From Candidatus Poribacteria bacterium (GTDB taxonomy: Bacteria > Poribacteria > WGA-4E > PCPOR2b), in the NCBI GenBank assembly GCA_022822005.1, contig JAJECO010000008.1, positions 1 to 64,000 of the forward strand: a stretch of 64,000 bases of DNA, read 5' to 3'. Shown here in pieces: positions 35,139 to 44,895 of this stretch; the stretch's first letter is position 1, and each line of letters begins with the position of its first letter. A program made the position numbers and the translations under genes. Under the pieces are notes generated by a model. It was given only the letters and a program-made list of their open reading frames with translations. It was not told the origin of the DNA and did no database searches.

Positions 35139-36206
35139 ATGTGGGAGAACAAGGAACGAACTAATATGCCCGGATTGACGTTAGCAAATCCCTACTTGAC
35201 TAACGAATTATCTCCGCCGCCCCCAAGAAGTTACCGCTATGAACAGTGGGTTGAACGAGGATATCAAGCCCGTTTACGATCAATTGCTTCCGATAACGAA
35301 CTGGGCGTTTTGATTGGACAGATGGGTTGGGTAGGAAGCCACGCACATGCACATGGCTATCTGTGGGCTTCGGCGGGCAATATGGGCGCCCTCTTATCGG
35401 AGGCGGTGGATGAAGCTTGTCTGCTCCCCCGGGATCAATCGCCCCGTTACGCCTTGCCCCCTGCAATCACTGTGAAGGGGTTGGCGGGCAGACACGTCCT
35501 CTTAACAAAGTCCGGCTCACGGTTGGACATGATTGCCTTGGAACATCCCGCTCTCAATTTGACGATTGTTGAGGTTGAAGAGGACGGTGTGCACTACCGC
35601 ATGCGCTTCGGAACGCCCGCACTCTCAGCACTCGACGGAAGTCAAGCCAAGCCGCCGAAACCGACGAGTGAGATGTTCCACTATATGCTAATCTTTGAAC
35701 AACTCGAGGCGGACGGTTTCAAAGCGTTGGTGCATCTACAACCCAAGTTCTTGAATCTAATCTCTCGCAGTGAACACGGCGACACATCGCGGTTTTACGA
35801 TTTCCTGAGGGGGTACGAACCGGAGACTCCGATTATGTACGATAAATCTGGCGGCATCGGCTTTGTACAGGAGCGGGCGCCGGGCATCCCTGAACTTTCC
35901 TACGAGAGTCTGCGCCTCTTCAAGGGGGAAGATCTTCCGGCGGATCAACGCAACGAAATGCGCCACATCATTTATTGGGTGGGACACGGGACGTTTTCAC
36001 GCGGGGTCGATATGTTAGATGCGTATAGGCATTCCGAGTATTTTGAGGCAGCGGCTCGAATGTCGTGGGAAGCGAACCAGAATCGGATTCATGCACAGGC
36101 ATATAGCGAAGAGATCGTGAACTGTATCCTTCGTGAGTTCCAAGCGAACCAAGCACCCACCCAAGAGCCACGCCCTGAACGGGATAATTTGTATAATTAT
36201 CCGTAG
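35139..36206 (+). CDS. Hypothetical protein, unrecognised family
   Basis: 355 residues (or 346 if the ATG at MPGLTLANPYL is used, which has AAGGA ten bases upstream). No signal peptide and no membrane segment. Notable stretches are IGQMGWVGSHAHAHGYLWA, LLTKSGSRLDMIALEHPALN, and IIYWVGHGTFSRGVDMLDAY near the C-terminus. Conserved-looking His, Trp and Gly residues suggest an enzyme or ligand-binding fold, but I cannot name it. The C-terminus is Pro- and charge-rich. No operon partner. Confidence 0.75.
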   Translation: MWENKERTNMPGLTLANPYLTNELSPPPPRSYRYEQWVERGYQARLRSIASDNELGVLIGQMGWVGSHAHAHGYLWASAGNMGALLSEAVDEACLLPRDQSPRYALPPAITVKGLAGRHVLLTKSGSRLDMIALEHPALNLTIVEVEEDGVHYRMRFGTPALSALDGSQAKPPKPTSEMFHYMLIFEQLEADGFKALVHLQPKFLNLISRSEHGDTSRFYDFLRGYEPETPIMYDKSGGIGFVQERAPGIPELSYESLRLFKGEDLPADQRNEMRHIIYWVGHGTFSRGVDMLDAYRHSEYFEAAARMSWEANQNRIHAQAYSEEIVNCILREFQANQAPTQEPRPERDNLYNYP

Positions 36207-36249
36207 CTCGGAAATCTGAGACCAGACCTAATTATAATTAACCCCTTTC

Positions 36250-39200
36250 CTACTTGACGATGAGCATCTTCCGCGTGGCAGAAAAATCGTCCGCGGACAG
36301 GTGATAGAAGTACACACCACTCCCTACCTGTTCACCGATTTCGTTCCGACCATCCCAGTGGATTGCTTTCGACCGACTTTCGTAGAACGCTCCACTTCGA
36401 TGCCCAACCTCAAGCGTGCGGACGACACTGCCTGTGCTTTCATAGATGGTCAGGGTCACAAAAGCGTTCCCTGCCAACCGATACGGTATCCACGTTTCCG
36501 GGTTGAACGGATTCGGGTAATTGGGCAGCAGGACGGTCTTTTTCGGAATCAGCGCTGCGAGGAGTTGCTCCAAGAGGAGAATCCCCTGTAGCGACGTTGC
36601 ATCCGTGAGCCCCAATTGTTGTGCCTCCGATAGCCATTTCTTGACATCTACGAGGGTGAGCAAAGATAGACCTTGGGAATGCAGTGCAGGTGCCGCTGCA
36701 TTTGTATTGAGTTCAGCGGCGACAAGGATGATATCGTGAATATGTACAACGCCATCCCCATTTACATCGGCAACGTTCTCCCCTGTCCGCCCATAACTTG
36801 ATGCGACCAACACCAAATCTTGGATGTCCACCGTACCATCACCATTGACATCTCCCTTAAGAGCTTCAGGTAGAGTGGCAGAAGTAATAAATGACGACAT
36901 ATCCCACAACTTCACAGTGGTATCTCTACTCCCGGAAGCCAGCAGCGTCCCATCAGGTGAAAACGATACGGAGGTGACGCTATCCGTATGCTCCTCAGGA
37001 TCCTCCTCAAGTGTAGGGATATGTGTGCGGGTTTTAACATCCCACAACTGCACAGTATCATCATTACTCAGAGAAGCCAGCAGCGTCCCATCGGGTGAAA
37101 ACAATACGAAGTGGACAACCTCCCGGCGTCCCTCAAGGGTGGCGATATTAGTGTAGTTTTTGACATCCCACAACTTCACCGTATTATCATAGCCCCCGGA
37201 AGCCAGCAGCGTCCCGTCGGGTGAAAACGACACGGAACGGACAATCCCCCGATGCCCCTCAAGCGTGGCGATATGTGTGTGGGTTTTGACATCCCACAAC
37301 TTCACGGTAGTATCTCTACTCCCGGAAGCCAGCAGCGTCCCATCGGGTGAAAACGATACGGAATAGACAAACCCCAAATGTCCCACAAGCGTAGCGATAT
37401 TGGTGTAGTTTTTGACATCCCACAACTTCACGGTCCAATCCCAACTCCCGGAAGCGAGGATGGCGCTGTCGGGTGAAAACGATACAGAAGTGACATCATC
37501 CGTATGTCCCTCAAGGGTGGCGATGTTTGTGTGGTTTTTGACATCCCACAACTTCACCGTATCATCATGGCTCCCGGAAGCCAGCAGCATACCGTCGGGT
37601 GAAAACAACACAGAATCGACAACCCACCGATGTCCCTCAAGGGTGGCGATATGTGTGTGGTTTTTGACATCCCACAACTTCACCGTATTATCATGGCTCC
37701 CAGCAGAAGCCAGCAGCGTCCCATCGGGCGAAAACGACACGGAAGAGACAGCCTCCCGATGTCCTTCAAGCGTAGCGATATGGTATGAAGGGATGGGCAT
37801 ATTAAACTGCGCCGTGGAGTTTCCGGTAAACCCGCTCCCGACCAAGAAGACATCAATGGTATTTGTTAGAGTTTCGCCAAGAGTAAATGTGATGGATGCT
37901 TTGCCATCAGCATCGGTTTTTACAGTCTTAATTGTAGCTCCTCCGCTTAACTGTCCGTCCCCGGCAGTGACTGTAAAGATTACCGGTGCATCAGGGAACA
38001 GGTTATCGTACTGATCTCTCACTTCAACGACAAGGGGCTTTGGCAATGGCACACCAAACCAGCCCAGTTGAGCCTCCCCCGATATTTTTACTATTTTGGA
38101 GGGACGCGGCAACTTTGTCTCTGCCACATCCCACAACTTCACGGTATCATCTGTACTCCCAGAAGCCAGCAGCGTCCCATCAGGTGAAAACGACACGGAA
38201 GAGACAGGACTCGTATGCCCCTCAAGAATGGCGATGTTTGTGTGAGTTTTGACATCCCACACCCTTACCGTATCATCCCTGACCCCAGAAGCGAGGATGG
38301 TGCCATCGGGTGAAAACGACACGGAGGTAGCAGCCCCCCGATGTCCCCCAAGCGTGGCGATATTTCTGTGGGTTTGGACATCCCACAACTGCACGGTATC
38401 ATCCCAACTTCCGGAAGCGAGGATGGTGCCATCGGGCGAAAACGACACGGAGGTAACTTCCTCCCGATGTCCCCCAAGCGTGGCGATATTTCTGTGGGTT
38501 TGGACATTCCACAACCGCACGGTATCATCTGTACTCCCGGAAGCCAGCAGCGTCCCGTCGGATGAAAACGACACGGAAGAGACAAACCCCTGATGTCCCT
38601 CAAGCGTGGCGATATGTGTGTGGGTTTTGACATCCCACAGCTTCATGGTAGTATCTGTACTCCCGTAAGCCAGCAGCGTCCCGTCGGATGAAAACGATAC
38701 GGACAAGATCCAATCCCCGTGTTCCTCAAGCGTGGCGGTATTTAAGAGGAGTGGGGCATCCCACAATTTCACGGTAGCATCTTCACTCGCGGAGGCAAGC
38801 AGCGTCTCGGTGGGTGAAAACGATACGGAATGGACAAACCCCTGATGTCCCTCAAGGGTGGCGATATGCGTGTGGGTTTGGGCATCCCACAACTTCACGG
38901 TAGTATCCTCACTCCCGGAGGCAAGCAGCGTTCCATCGGGTGAAAACGATACGGAGGTGACAGCCCCCCGATGTCCCTCAAGAGTATCGATATTGCTTAG
39001 TGAGGCCGCCGCGGAATAAAACTCCACCCGCTCGTACCCGATAGATACCTCAATAATATTTGTTATGGTATATCCAGGGGTAAATGTTTGCGAAGCTTTG
39101 CCATTGGTGTTGGTAGTTACCTCCACAGCCGTGGATTCTCCATTCAGCAGCCCATCGCCTTCGGTGACTGTAAATGTTACCTGAACATCTGGCCGGGGAT

Positions 39201-40560
39201 TGTTGCCTCGATCTCTTACTTCAACGACCAAGGGGTTTGTCAATGCTATGCCAAATACACCCCACTGCTCATCACCTGAGATTTTCACCAATTGGTATAG
39301 CGCCACCCCCTCAACTTCAAATGTTACAGACTCGCTCTCAATAGATACCTTCACATAATTTCTTCCCGGCTTAAGACCAAGAATAAGTGTTTGTGCTGCC
39401 CTGCCGTTGGCATCGGTGGTTACCTCTACAGAGGTGGATTCCCCACTCAGCAGCCCCTCACCGCCAGTAACTGTAAATGTTACCTGAACATCTGGCCGGG
39501 GATTGTTGTTTCGATCTCTTACTTCAACAACCAGAGGGGACGCCAGGGCGGTGCCAACCATGCCTTCTTGACTATCACCGGAAATTATCTCCAAGGTATT
39601 CATCCACTCGGATATGTTCCATAACTTCACCGTTCCATCATCAGATCCGGAAGCGAGGATGGTACCATTGGGTGAAAACGACACGGAATTGATAATCCTC
39701 CGATGTCCCACAAGGGTAGCGATATGTGTATGAGTTTGGACATCCCACAACTTCACCGTATGATCTGTACTCCCGGAAGCAAGCAAAGTTCCATCGGGTG
39801 AAAACGATACGGAGGTGATAATCCTCGGATGCCTCTCACGAAGCGTAGCGATATGTGTGTGAGTTTGGACATCCCACAACCGCACGGTGTCATCCCAACT
39901 CCCAGAAGCCAGCAGCGTCCCCTCGGGTGAAAACGACACAGAGGTGACAGCCCCCCGATGTCCCTCAAGCGTGGCGATATGTGTGTGGGTTTGGGCATCC
40001 CACAACTGCACGGTGTTATCCCAACTCCCAGAAGCCAGCAGCGTCCCATCGGGTGAAAACGACATGGCATCGACAGTCGCCTGATCTTCCTCAAGCGTAG
40101 CGATATGCGTGTGGGTTTGGACATCCCACAACTTCACCGTTCTATCATCAGATCCGGAAGCAAGAGTGGCCCCATCGGGTGAAAACGACACAGAGGTGAC
40201 AGCCCCCCGTCCCTCAAGGGTAGCGATATGTGTATGGTTTTGGACGTCCCACAACTGCACCGTTCTATCTGTACCCCCAGAAGCCAGCAAAGTTCCATCC
40301 GGTGAAAACGACACGGAATGGACAGCCTCCCGAGGCACCTCAAGAAGCGTAGCGATATGTGTATGGTTTTGGACGTCCCACAACTTCACCGTATTATCAT
40401 AGCCCCCGGAAGCCAGCAGCGTCCCATCGGGTGAAAACGACACGGAATGGACAGCCTCCTGATGTTCCAAGGTGACTTGTGCGAGGGTGGTTTGCAAACC
40501 GATCGTTGAAAGAACAAGTAAGGTTAAAGTGAAAATAACCATTTTTTGCATGAAATCCAT
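36250..40560 (-). CDS. Giant secreted protein: three seven-motif WD40 sets, Ig-like domains, dockerin-type repeats, C-terminal sorting-like tail
   Basis: 1436 residues, signal peptide MDFMQKMVIFTLTLLVLSTIGLQ...AQ written here in part. It has 21 WD40 motifs (SVSFSPDGTLLASGS...TVKLWD) in three groups of seven. Two Big_1-like Ig domains separate sets 1 and 2, and one separates sets 2 and 3; each Ig has PLVVEVRD and VTFTVT-like strands. Near the end come two EF-hand-like loops (DVNGDGTVDIQD, DVNGDGVVHIHD) as in dockerins. Then follow YPNPFNPETWIPYRL and the ending SATRKMLIVK, a FlgD-like/T9SS-like C-terminal domain. It is likely exported and cell-surface or matrix-associated (inference). It is paralogous to the next gene; the start context (AAGGAAA before ATG) is the same in both. 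Confidence 0.92.
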   Translation of the reverse strand: MDFMQKMVIFTLTLLVLSTIGLQTTLAQVTLEHQEAVHSVSFSPDGTLLASGGYDNTVKLWDVQNHTHIATLLEVPREAVHSVSFSPDGTLLASGGTDRTVQLWDVQNHTHIATLEGRGAVTSVSFSPDGATLASGSDDRTVKLWDVQTHTHIATLEEDQATVDAMSFSPDGTLLASGSWDNTVQLWDAQTHTHIATLEGHRGAVTSVSFSPEGTLLASGSWDDTVRLWDVQTHTHIATLRERHPRIITSVSFSPDGTLLASGSTDHTVKLWDVQTHTHIATLVGHRRIINSVSFSPNGTILASGSDDGTVKLWNISEWMNTLEIISGDSQEGMVGTALASPLVVEVRDRNNNPRPDVQVTFTVTGGEGLLSGESTSVEVTTDANGRAAQTLILGLKPGRNYVKVSIESESVTFEVEGVALYQLVKISGDEQWGVFGIALTNPLVVEVRDRGNNPRPDVQVTFTVTEGDGLLNGESTAVEVTTNTNGKASQTFTPGYTITNIIEVSIGYERVEFYSAAASLSNIDTLEGHRGAVTSVSFSPDGTLLASGSEDTTVKLWDAQTHTHIATLEGHQGFVHSVSFSPTETLLASASEDATVKLWDAPLLLNTATLEEHGDWILSVSFSSDGTLLAYGSTDTTMKLWDVKTHTHIATLEGHQGFVSSVSFSSDGTLLASGSTDDTVRLWNVQTHRNIATLGGHREEVTSVSFSPDGTILASGSWDDTVQLWDVQTHRNIATLGGHRGAATSVSFSPDGTILASGVRDDTVRVWDVKTHTNIAILEGHTSPVSSVSFSPDGTLLASGSTDDTVKLWDVAETKLPRPSKIVKISGEAQLGWFGVPLPKPLVVEVRDQYDNLFPDAPVIFTVTAGDGQLSGGATIKTVKTDADGKASITFTLGETLTNTIDVFLVGSGFTGNSTAQFNMPIPSYHIATLEGHREAVSSVSFSPDGTLLASAGSHDNTVKLWDVKNHTHIATLEGHRWVVDSVLFSPDGMLLASGSHDDTVKLWDVKNHTNIATLEGHTDDVTSVSFSPDSAILASGSWDWTVKLWDVKNYTNIATLVGHLGFVYSVSFSPDGTLLASGSRDTTVKLWDVKTHTHIATLEGHRGIVRSVSFSPDGTLLASGGYDNTVKLWDVKNYTNIATLEGRREVVHFVLFSPDGTLLASLSNDDTVQLWDVKTRTHIPTLEEDPEEHTDSVTSVSFSPDGTLLASGSRDTTVKLWDMSSFITSATLPEALKGDVNGDGTVDIQDLVLVASSYGRTGENVADVNGDGVVHIHDIILVAAELNTNAAAPALHSQGLSLLTLVDVKKWLSEAQQLGLTDATSLQGILLLEQLLAALIPKKTVLLPNYPNPFNPETWIPYRLAGNAFVTLTIYESTGSVVRTLEVGHRSGAFYESRSKAIHWDGRNEIGEQVGSGVYFYHLSADDFSATRKMLIVK

Positions 40561-40701
40561 TTTCCTTTTTGAATCGTCAATTTTCAGGTCGATAATATTG
40601 TCATAATATCAGATTTCGCGCCCTTTGTTGCATATGCTACCATCGGGCAGATGCGAAAACCCGCCCGTACAAGTAAACCGCGCCGACTAAAAGCGGAAAA
40701 T

Positions 40702-42633
40702 TTATTTTAGAATCAGCATCCTGCGCGTTGCGGAATAATCGCCTGCTGTCAGGGTGTAAAAGTAAATTCCACCTGCCATCTGCTCATTGAGTTCGTTCCG
40801 CCCATCCCAGTAGATTGCTTTCGACCGACTTTCGTAAAATGCTGCGACGCGGTGCCCACCCTCAAGCGTGCGGACGACACTGCCTGTACTGTCATAGATG
40901 GTTAGGGTCACAAAAGCGTCCTCCACCAACCGATACGGTATCCATGTCTCTGGATTGAACGGATTCGGGTAATTGGGCAGAAGTACCGCTTCTTTCGGAA
41001 TCAGTGGTGCAAGAAGTTGCTCTAAGATGAGAATCCCCTTTAGGGACGTTGCATCTGTGAGGTTTAACTGCTTTGCTTTGGATAACCACTTTTTAACATC
41101 TATGAGAGTGAGCATAGATAGGTCTTGGGCATGGAGTGGTGGGGCCGCTGGCTGTGTGTTGAGTTTAGCAGCAACGAGGATAATATCGTGAATATGTACA
41201 ATGCCATCCCCATTTACATCGGCAGCGTTTTCCCCTGTCTGTCCATAACTTGATGCAACTAATACCAAATCCTGAATGTTTACCACACCATCACCATTGA
41301 CATCTTCCCTAAGAGTTTCGGGTGAAGTGGTAGAATCGCCTGGAGAGACGACTGCATTAAATTGCACCGTGGCCACGGTGAAACTCTCCTCAACAAGGGA
41401 TACATCAACGGTATTTTTTTCAGAATATCCGGGGGTAAACGCAATCGCTGCTTTGCCATCAGCATCGGTGGTTAGCTGCTCAACTTTGTGCCGTCCACTA
41501 AGTTTCCCACGCCCGGCGGTGACTGTAAAGATTACTGATGCATCAGGGAACGGATTATCGTACTGATCTCTCACTTCAACAACAAAGGGCCTCGGCAACG
41601 ACACACCAAAGACGCCGTACTGGGAATCACCCGAAATTTTAACAAGTTTTGAGGGACGAGGCGCCTTTAATGCAGCCAAATTCCACAACACCACGTTGCC
41701 ATCGGATCCCCCCTGCCCCCAGTCAACAATCGCGGCGGCAAGAGTTGTACCATCGGGCGAAAACGATATGGAAAGGATCCGCTCCCCGTGTCCCTCTAGG
41801 AGGGTGATGAAAACCTCCCTCCCAACGTCCCACAATCTTGTGACCTCCCATACTCCATAAGCAAGCAAAGCCCCATCGGGCGAAAACGACACGGAATAAA
41901 CAGAGTCCGCATGTCCCTCAAGTGTAAGGATATTTTCGCGCCTATCAACGTTCCACAGCTTCACCGTTCTATCATCAGATCCGGAAGCGAGGGTGGTCCC
42001 ATCGGGTGAAAACGACACGGAACGGACAATCCCCCGATGCCCCTCAAGCGTGGCGATATGTGTATGGGTTTTAACATCCCACAACTTCACGGCATTATCA
42101 TAGCCCCCAGAAGCCAGCAGCGTACCGTCCGGTGAAAACGATACGGAGGTAATGGGCCCCTGATAGCCGCCAAGCGTAGCGATATTTCTGCGGGTTTGGA
42201 CATCCCAAAATTTCACGGTATTATCAGATCCGGAAGCCAGCAGTGTCCCATCGGGTGAAAATGACACGGAATTGACAGCCCCCCTGTGTCCCTCAAGTGT
42301 AGCGATATTCGTATGCGTCGCCACATCCCACAACTTCACGGTAGCCCAACTCCCAGAAGCCAAAAGCGTTCCATCAGGTGAAAATGACACGGAATTGACA
42401 GCCTCCCGATGTCCCTCAAGTGTAGCGATATTCGTATGCGTCGCCGCATCCCACAACTTCACGGTAGAATCTCTAGATCCGGAAGCGAGGGTGGTCCCAT
42501 CGGGTGAAAACGATACGGAATTGACCCAATCCCCATGTTCCAAGGTAACTTGTGCAGGGGTGGTTTGTAAACCGATAGTTGAAAGAACAAGAAAGGTTAA
42601 AGTGAAAATAACTATTTTTTTTATGAGATTCAT
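40702..42633 (-). CDS. Secreted WD40 - Ig-like - dockerin-type protein, shorter paralogue
   Basis: 643 residues. Signal peptide (MNLIKKIVIFTLTFLVLS...TPAQ), then seven WD40 motifs forming one propeller, one Big_1-like Ig domain (FVVEVRDQYDNPFPDASVIF), two EF-hand-like loops (DVNGDGVVNIQD, DVNGDGIVHIHD) and the C-terminal tail with YPNPFNPETWIPYRL and ATRRMLILK. The domain order matches the end of the large neighbour, which looks like an expansion of this plan. The sixth blade is irregular (YGVWEVTRLWDV). It lies 141 bases upstream of the larger paralogue, same strand. Confidence 0.92.
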   Translation of the reverse strand: MNLIKKIVIFTLTFLVLSTIGLQTTPAQVTLEHGDWVNSVSFSPDGTTLASGSRDSTVKLWDAATHTNIATLEGHREAVNSVSFSPDGTLLASGSWATVKLWDVATHTNIATLEGHRGAVNSVSFSPDGTLLASGSDNTVKFWDVQTRRNIATLGGYQGPITSVSFSPDGTLLASGGYDNAVKLWDVKTHTHIATLEGHRGIVRSVSFSPDGTTLASGSDDRTVKLWNVDRRENILTLEGHADSVYSVSFSPDGALLAYGVWEVTRLWDVGREVFITLLEGHGERILSISFSPDGTTLAAAIVDWGQGGSDGNVVLWNLAALKAPRPSKLVKISGDSQYGVFGVSLPRPFVVEVRDQYDNPFPDASVIFTVTAGRGKLSGRHKVEQLTTDADGKAAIAFTPGYSEKNTVDVSLVEESFTVATVQFNAVVSPGDSTTSPETLREDVNGDGVVNIQDLVLVASSYGQTGENAADVNGDGIVHIHDIILVAAKLNTQPAAPPLHAQDLSMLTLIDVKKWLSKAKQLNLTDATSLKGILILEQLLAPLIPKEAVLLPNYPNPFNPETWIPYRLVEDAFVTLTIYDSTGSVVRTLEGGHRVAAFYESRSKAIYWDGRNELNEQMAGGIYFYTLTAGDYSATRRMLILK

Positions 42634-42939
42634 TTTCCTTTTTTGAATCGTCAGTTTTCAGGTTGATGGTATTATTCAGTTTGTAGTTACCCGTTTCTTC
42701 ATCCCAATTTATCGGGGATTCATTGAGCATATCGGGGCAGGCGAGACCAAGCGTGGGGATTCCCCGCCTACGGGTTGTTGCTGCATAGCAGCAGGATGCC
42801 CTGTCCACAGGAGGCGGTGCCTTGGTCACGGTTTCCTGCCCCCTACAAGCTCAATCTGCGAATTGTTGACACCTCATAAATTGCTCATTGACGATGGCAG
42901 AGTGTCAACACGCCGTAGCAATCTTGGGTATTTTGACTG
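42634..42939. other. Intergenic region with palindromic repeats
   Basis: About 300 bases. It holds a segment with CCCAATTTATCGGGGATTCA and ACGGGTTGTTGCTGCATAGC; no gene seen. Confidence 0.45.
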
Positions 42940-44895
42940 TCAGATCTTCCGTGCGAAGGTGTGGCCCTCCATAACCGCATGTTGCAGTGTGCGGGGCGCG
43001 AAGGCATCACCAACGACGAAGCATGTGACTCCGTCCGGTAGCGACTGAGATAGCTCATCAACCGCTTGCCCACCAAACGCATATACGACCGCGTCGTAAC
43101 CGTTCAACTCCCCCTTTGCCTCCGTCCAAGCGTTTTCAGTGACGAGGGTATCACCCTCAATTGCGCGGACATGCAGGTGTGGGTGGATAGCAATCCCTTT
43201 GCTGAACAGACGTTGATACACCGGCGGACGCGTCGTTGCGCCGAGCATTGTGCCAATTGCCTCCATGCGTGTGATGATTTCCACAGATTTTCCCGCATCA
43301 AGCAGTAGCTCCGCGGCACTGGGTCCTTGGAAGCCGTACTCCTCATCAATCACGGCAACACGCTCGCCTATTGGGACCTTACCGTTCAAAATAGACCACG
43401 CATCTATTGCGTTTTCAATACCGGGAACCTCCGGCGTTAGTGGACGCGCGCCGGTCGCCACGACCACGACATCGGGGGTTTCACTTAGGATTGATTCGAG
43501 GGTTGCCGCGCAGTTCAACCGAACTTCTACGCCGGATTTCCGGCACTGTTGTGCCATCCATTCTGTTGCCCCTGAGAATTCACCGCGCAATGGGGCTTTG
43601 GCGGCGATCAATGCCTGACCACCCAACTCGCTGTCCCTTTCGATCAAGACCACTTCGTGCCCACGCCATCGTGCGATGCGAGCAGCTTCAAGTCCAGCGG
43701 GACCGCCGCCGACCACCACCACTTTGCGCGGTTGCTCCGCCGGTGTGAGCGCACCCAATTCGGTTTCTCTGCCTATTGTCGCGTTCTGCACACACGTCAC
43801 GCCGCGTCCGGTATAGATGCGATCGATGCAGCCTTCGTTGTAGCCTCGACACAATCGGATGTCATCTACCTGACCTGCCATTGCCTTTTGCGGCACCTGC
43901 GGATCAGCGATAATCGCACGGGTCATGATGACCAGATCCGCCTGCTCGCTCGCTACAATCTGTTCCGCTTCCATCGGATGTGTTACGCGCCCTGCTGTGA
44001 TGACGGGTACGGACACCACATCTTTAATCGAAGCAGCCAGCGGCGCGTAGGTCGCATGTGAAAAAGTCATGTCCGGCACCGCCGCCGCTTCACCGACGAA
44101 GGTTTCGGCAGTCCCCCCGATGACGCTAAAGTAATCAAGGATTCCGAGCGCGTTCAGATTTGCCGCGATCTCTCGCATCACTGCATTGTCCAGACCTCCC
44201 TTGGTGAAATCATCGCCCGTCATACGGATACCGATGATAAAATCGTCACCACACCGTTCACGGATAGCCTCAAGGACGCGCATCCCAAAACGCAGACGAT
44301 TGGGGAGCACACCGCCGTACTGATCAACCCGCTGGTTCACGTTGAGGCTCCAGAACTGATCAATTAGGTGGCAGTGGCTTGCGTTGACTTCGCATCCGTC
44401 AAAGTGTCCCTGCTTCAATCGCCACGCTGCATCCGAAAAGGCTTGGACAAACTCGGTCATCGTTTCCTCGTCGAGTGTGTGTGGGGTTTCACGATGGTTC
44501 GGTTCACGGACAGGAGAGGGACCATACATCCGATGCAGCCGGTCCACACTCCGTCCCCGTCGTCCACGATGGGTAATTTGCGAAATGACTGGCACATCGT
44601 AGGCGTGCATTGTGTCAGCAAACTCGGCGAGATACGGAATCACACGGTCCTCAAACAGTTCTACGCCGTTCCAATCCTGCGCCGGTGAGGTTGGGTGCAC
44701 CCCCGCCGATCCGAAACACATCAGTACGCCCACGCCGCCCTTTGCCTTTTCCTCGTAGTAACGTCGTGCTTTCTCCTTTGGCATTCCATCTTCCGCCAAC
44801 GCATCCGCATGTGCCGAGGTAACAATGCGGTTCTTAGCCGTGGCATGGCGAAGTTCCAGGGGTGTGAATAGATGTTTAAATTCCGGTGCAGCCAT
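42940..44895 (-). CDS. Old-yellow-enzyme/2,4-dienoyl-CoA reductase-type flavoprotein, N-demethylase-like subgroup
   Basis: 651 residues, the normal length for the FadH/trimethylamine-dehydrogenase architecture. An N-terminal FMN barrel (LFTPLELRHATAKNRIV, QITHRGRRG, CEVNASHCHLIDQFW, LVIMTRAIIADP) is followed by an FAD/NAD domain (VVVVGGGPAGLEAARIA). The iron-sulfur linker reads CRGYNEGC...CVQN: the second of the four usual cluster cysteines is Tyr. CIDRIY next to it is reminiscent of N-methylproline demethylase-like proteins as I recall them. GGGAGA precedes the ATG. The downstream-strand neighbours suggest methylated-substrate catabolism (inference). Confidence 0.88.
   Translation of the reverse strand: MAAPEFKHLFTPLELRHATAKNRIVTSAHADALAEDGMPKEKARRYYEEKAKGGVGVLMCFGSAGVHPTSPAQDWNGVELFEDRVIPYLAEFADTMHAYDVPVISQITHRGRRGRSVDRLHRMYGPSPVREPNHRETPHTLDEETMTEFVQAFSDAAWRLKQGHFDGCEVNASHCHLIDQFWSLNVNQRVDQYGGVLPNRLRFGMRVLEAIRERCGDDFIIGIRMTGDDFTKGGLDNAVMREIAANLNALGILDYFSVIGGTAETFVGEAAAVPDMTFSHATYAPLAASIKDVVSVPVITAGRVTHPMEAEQIVASEQADLVIMTRAIIADPQVPQKAMAGQVDDIRLCRGYNEGCIDRIYTGRGVTCVQNATIGRETELGALTPAEQPRKVVVVGGGPAGLEAARIARWRGHEVVLIERDSELGGQALIAAKAPLRGEFSGATEWMAQQCRKSGVEVRLNCAATLESILSETPDVVVVATGARPLTPEVPGIENAIDAWSILNGKVPIGERVAVIDEEYGFQGPSAAELLLDAGKSVEIITRMEAIGTMLGATTRPPVYQRLFSKGIAIHPHLHVRAIEGDTLVTENAWTEAKGELNGYDAVVYAFGGQAVDELSQSLPDGVTCFVVGDAFAPRTLQHAVMEGHTFARKI

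Noticed and set aside
36301-42646. Many plus-strand open frames opposite the WD40 genes
   Set aside because: Shadows of the repetitive WD40 codons; no starts with ribosome-binding sites and no independent protein features.
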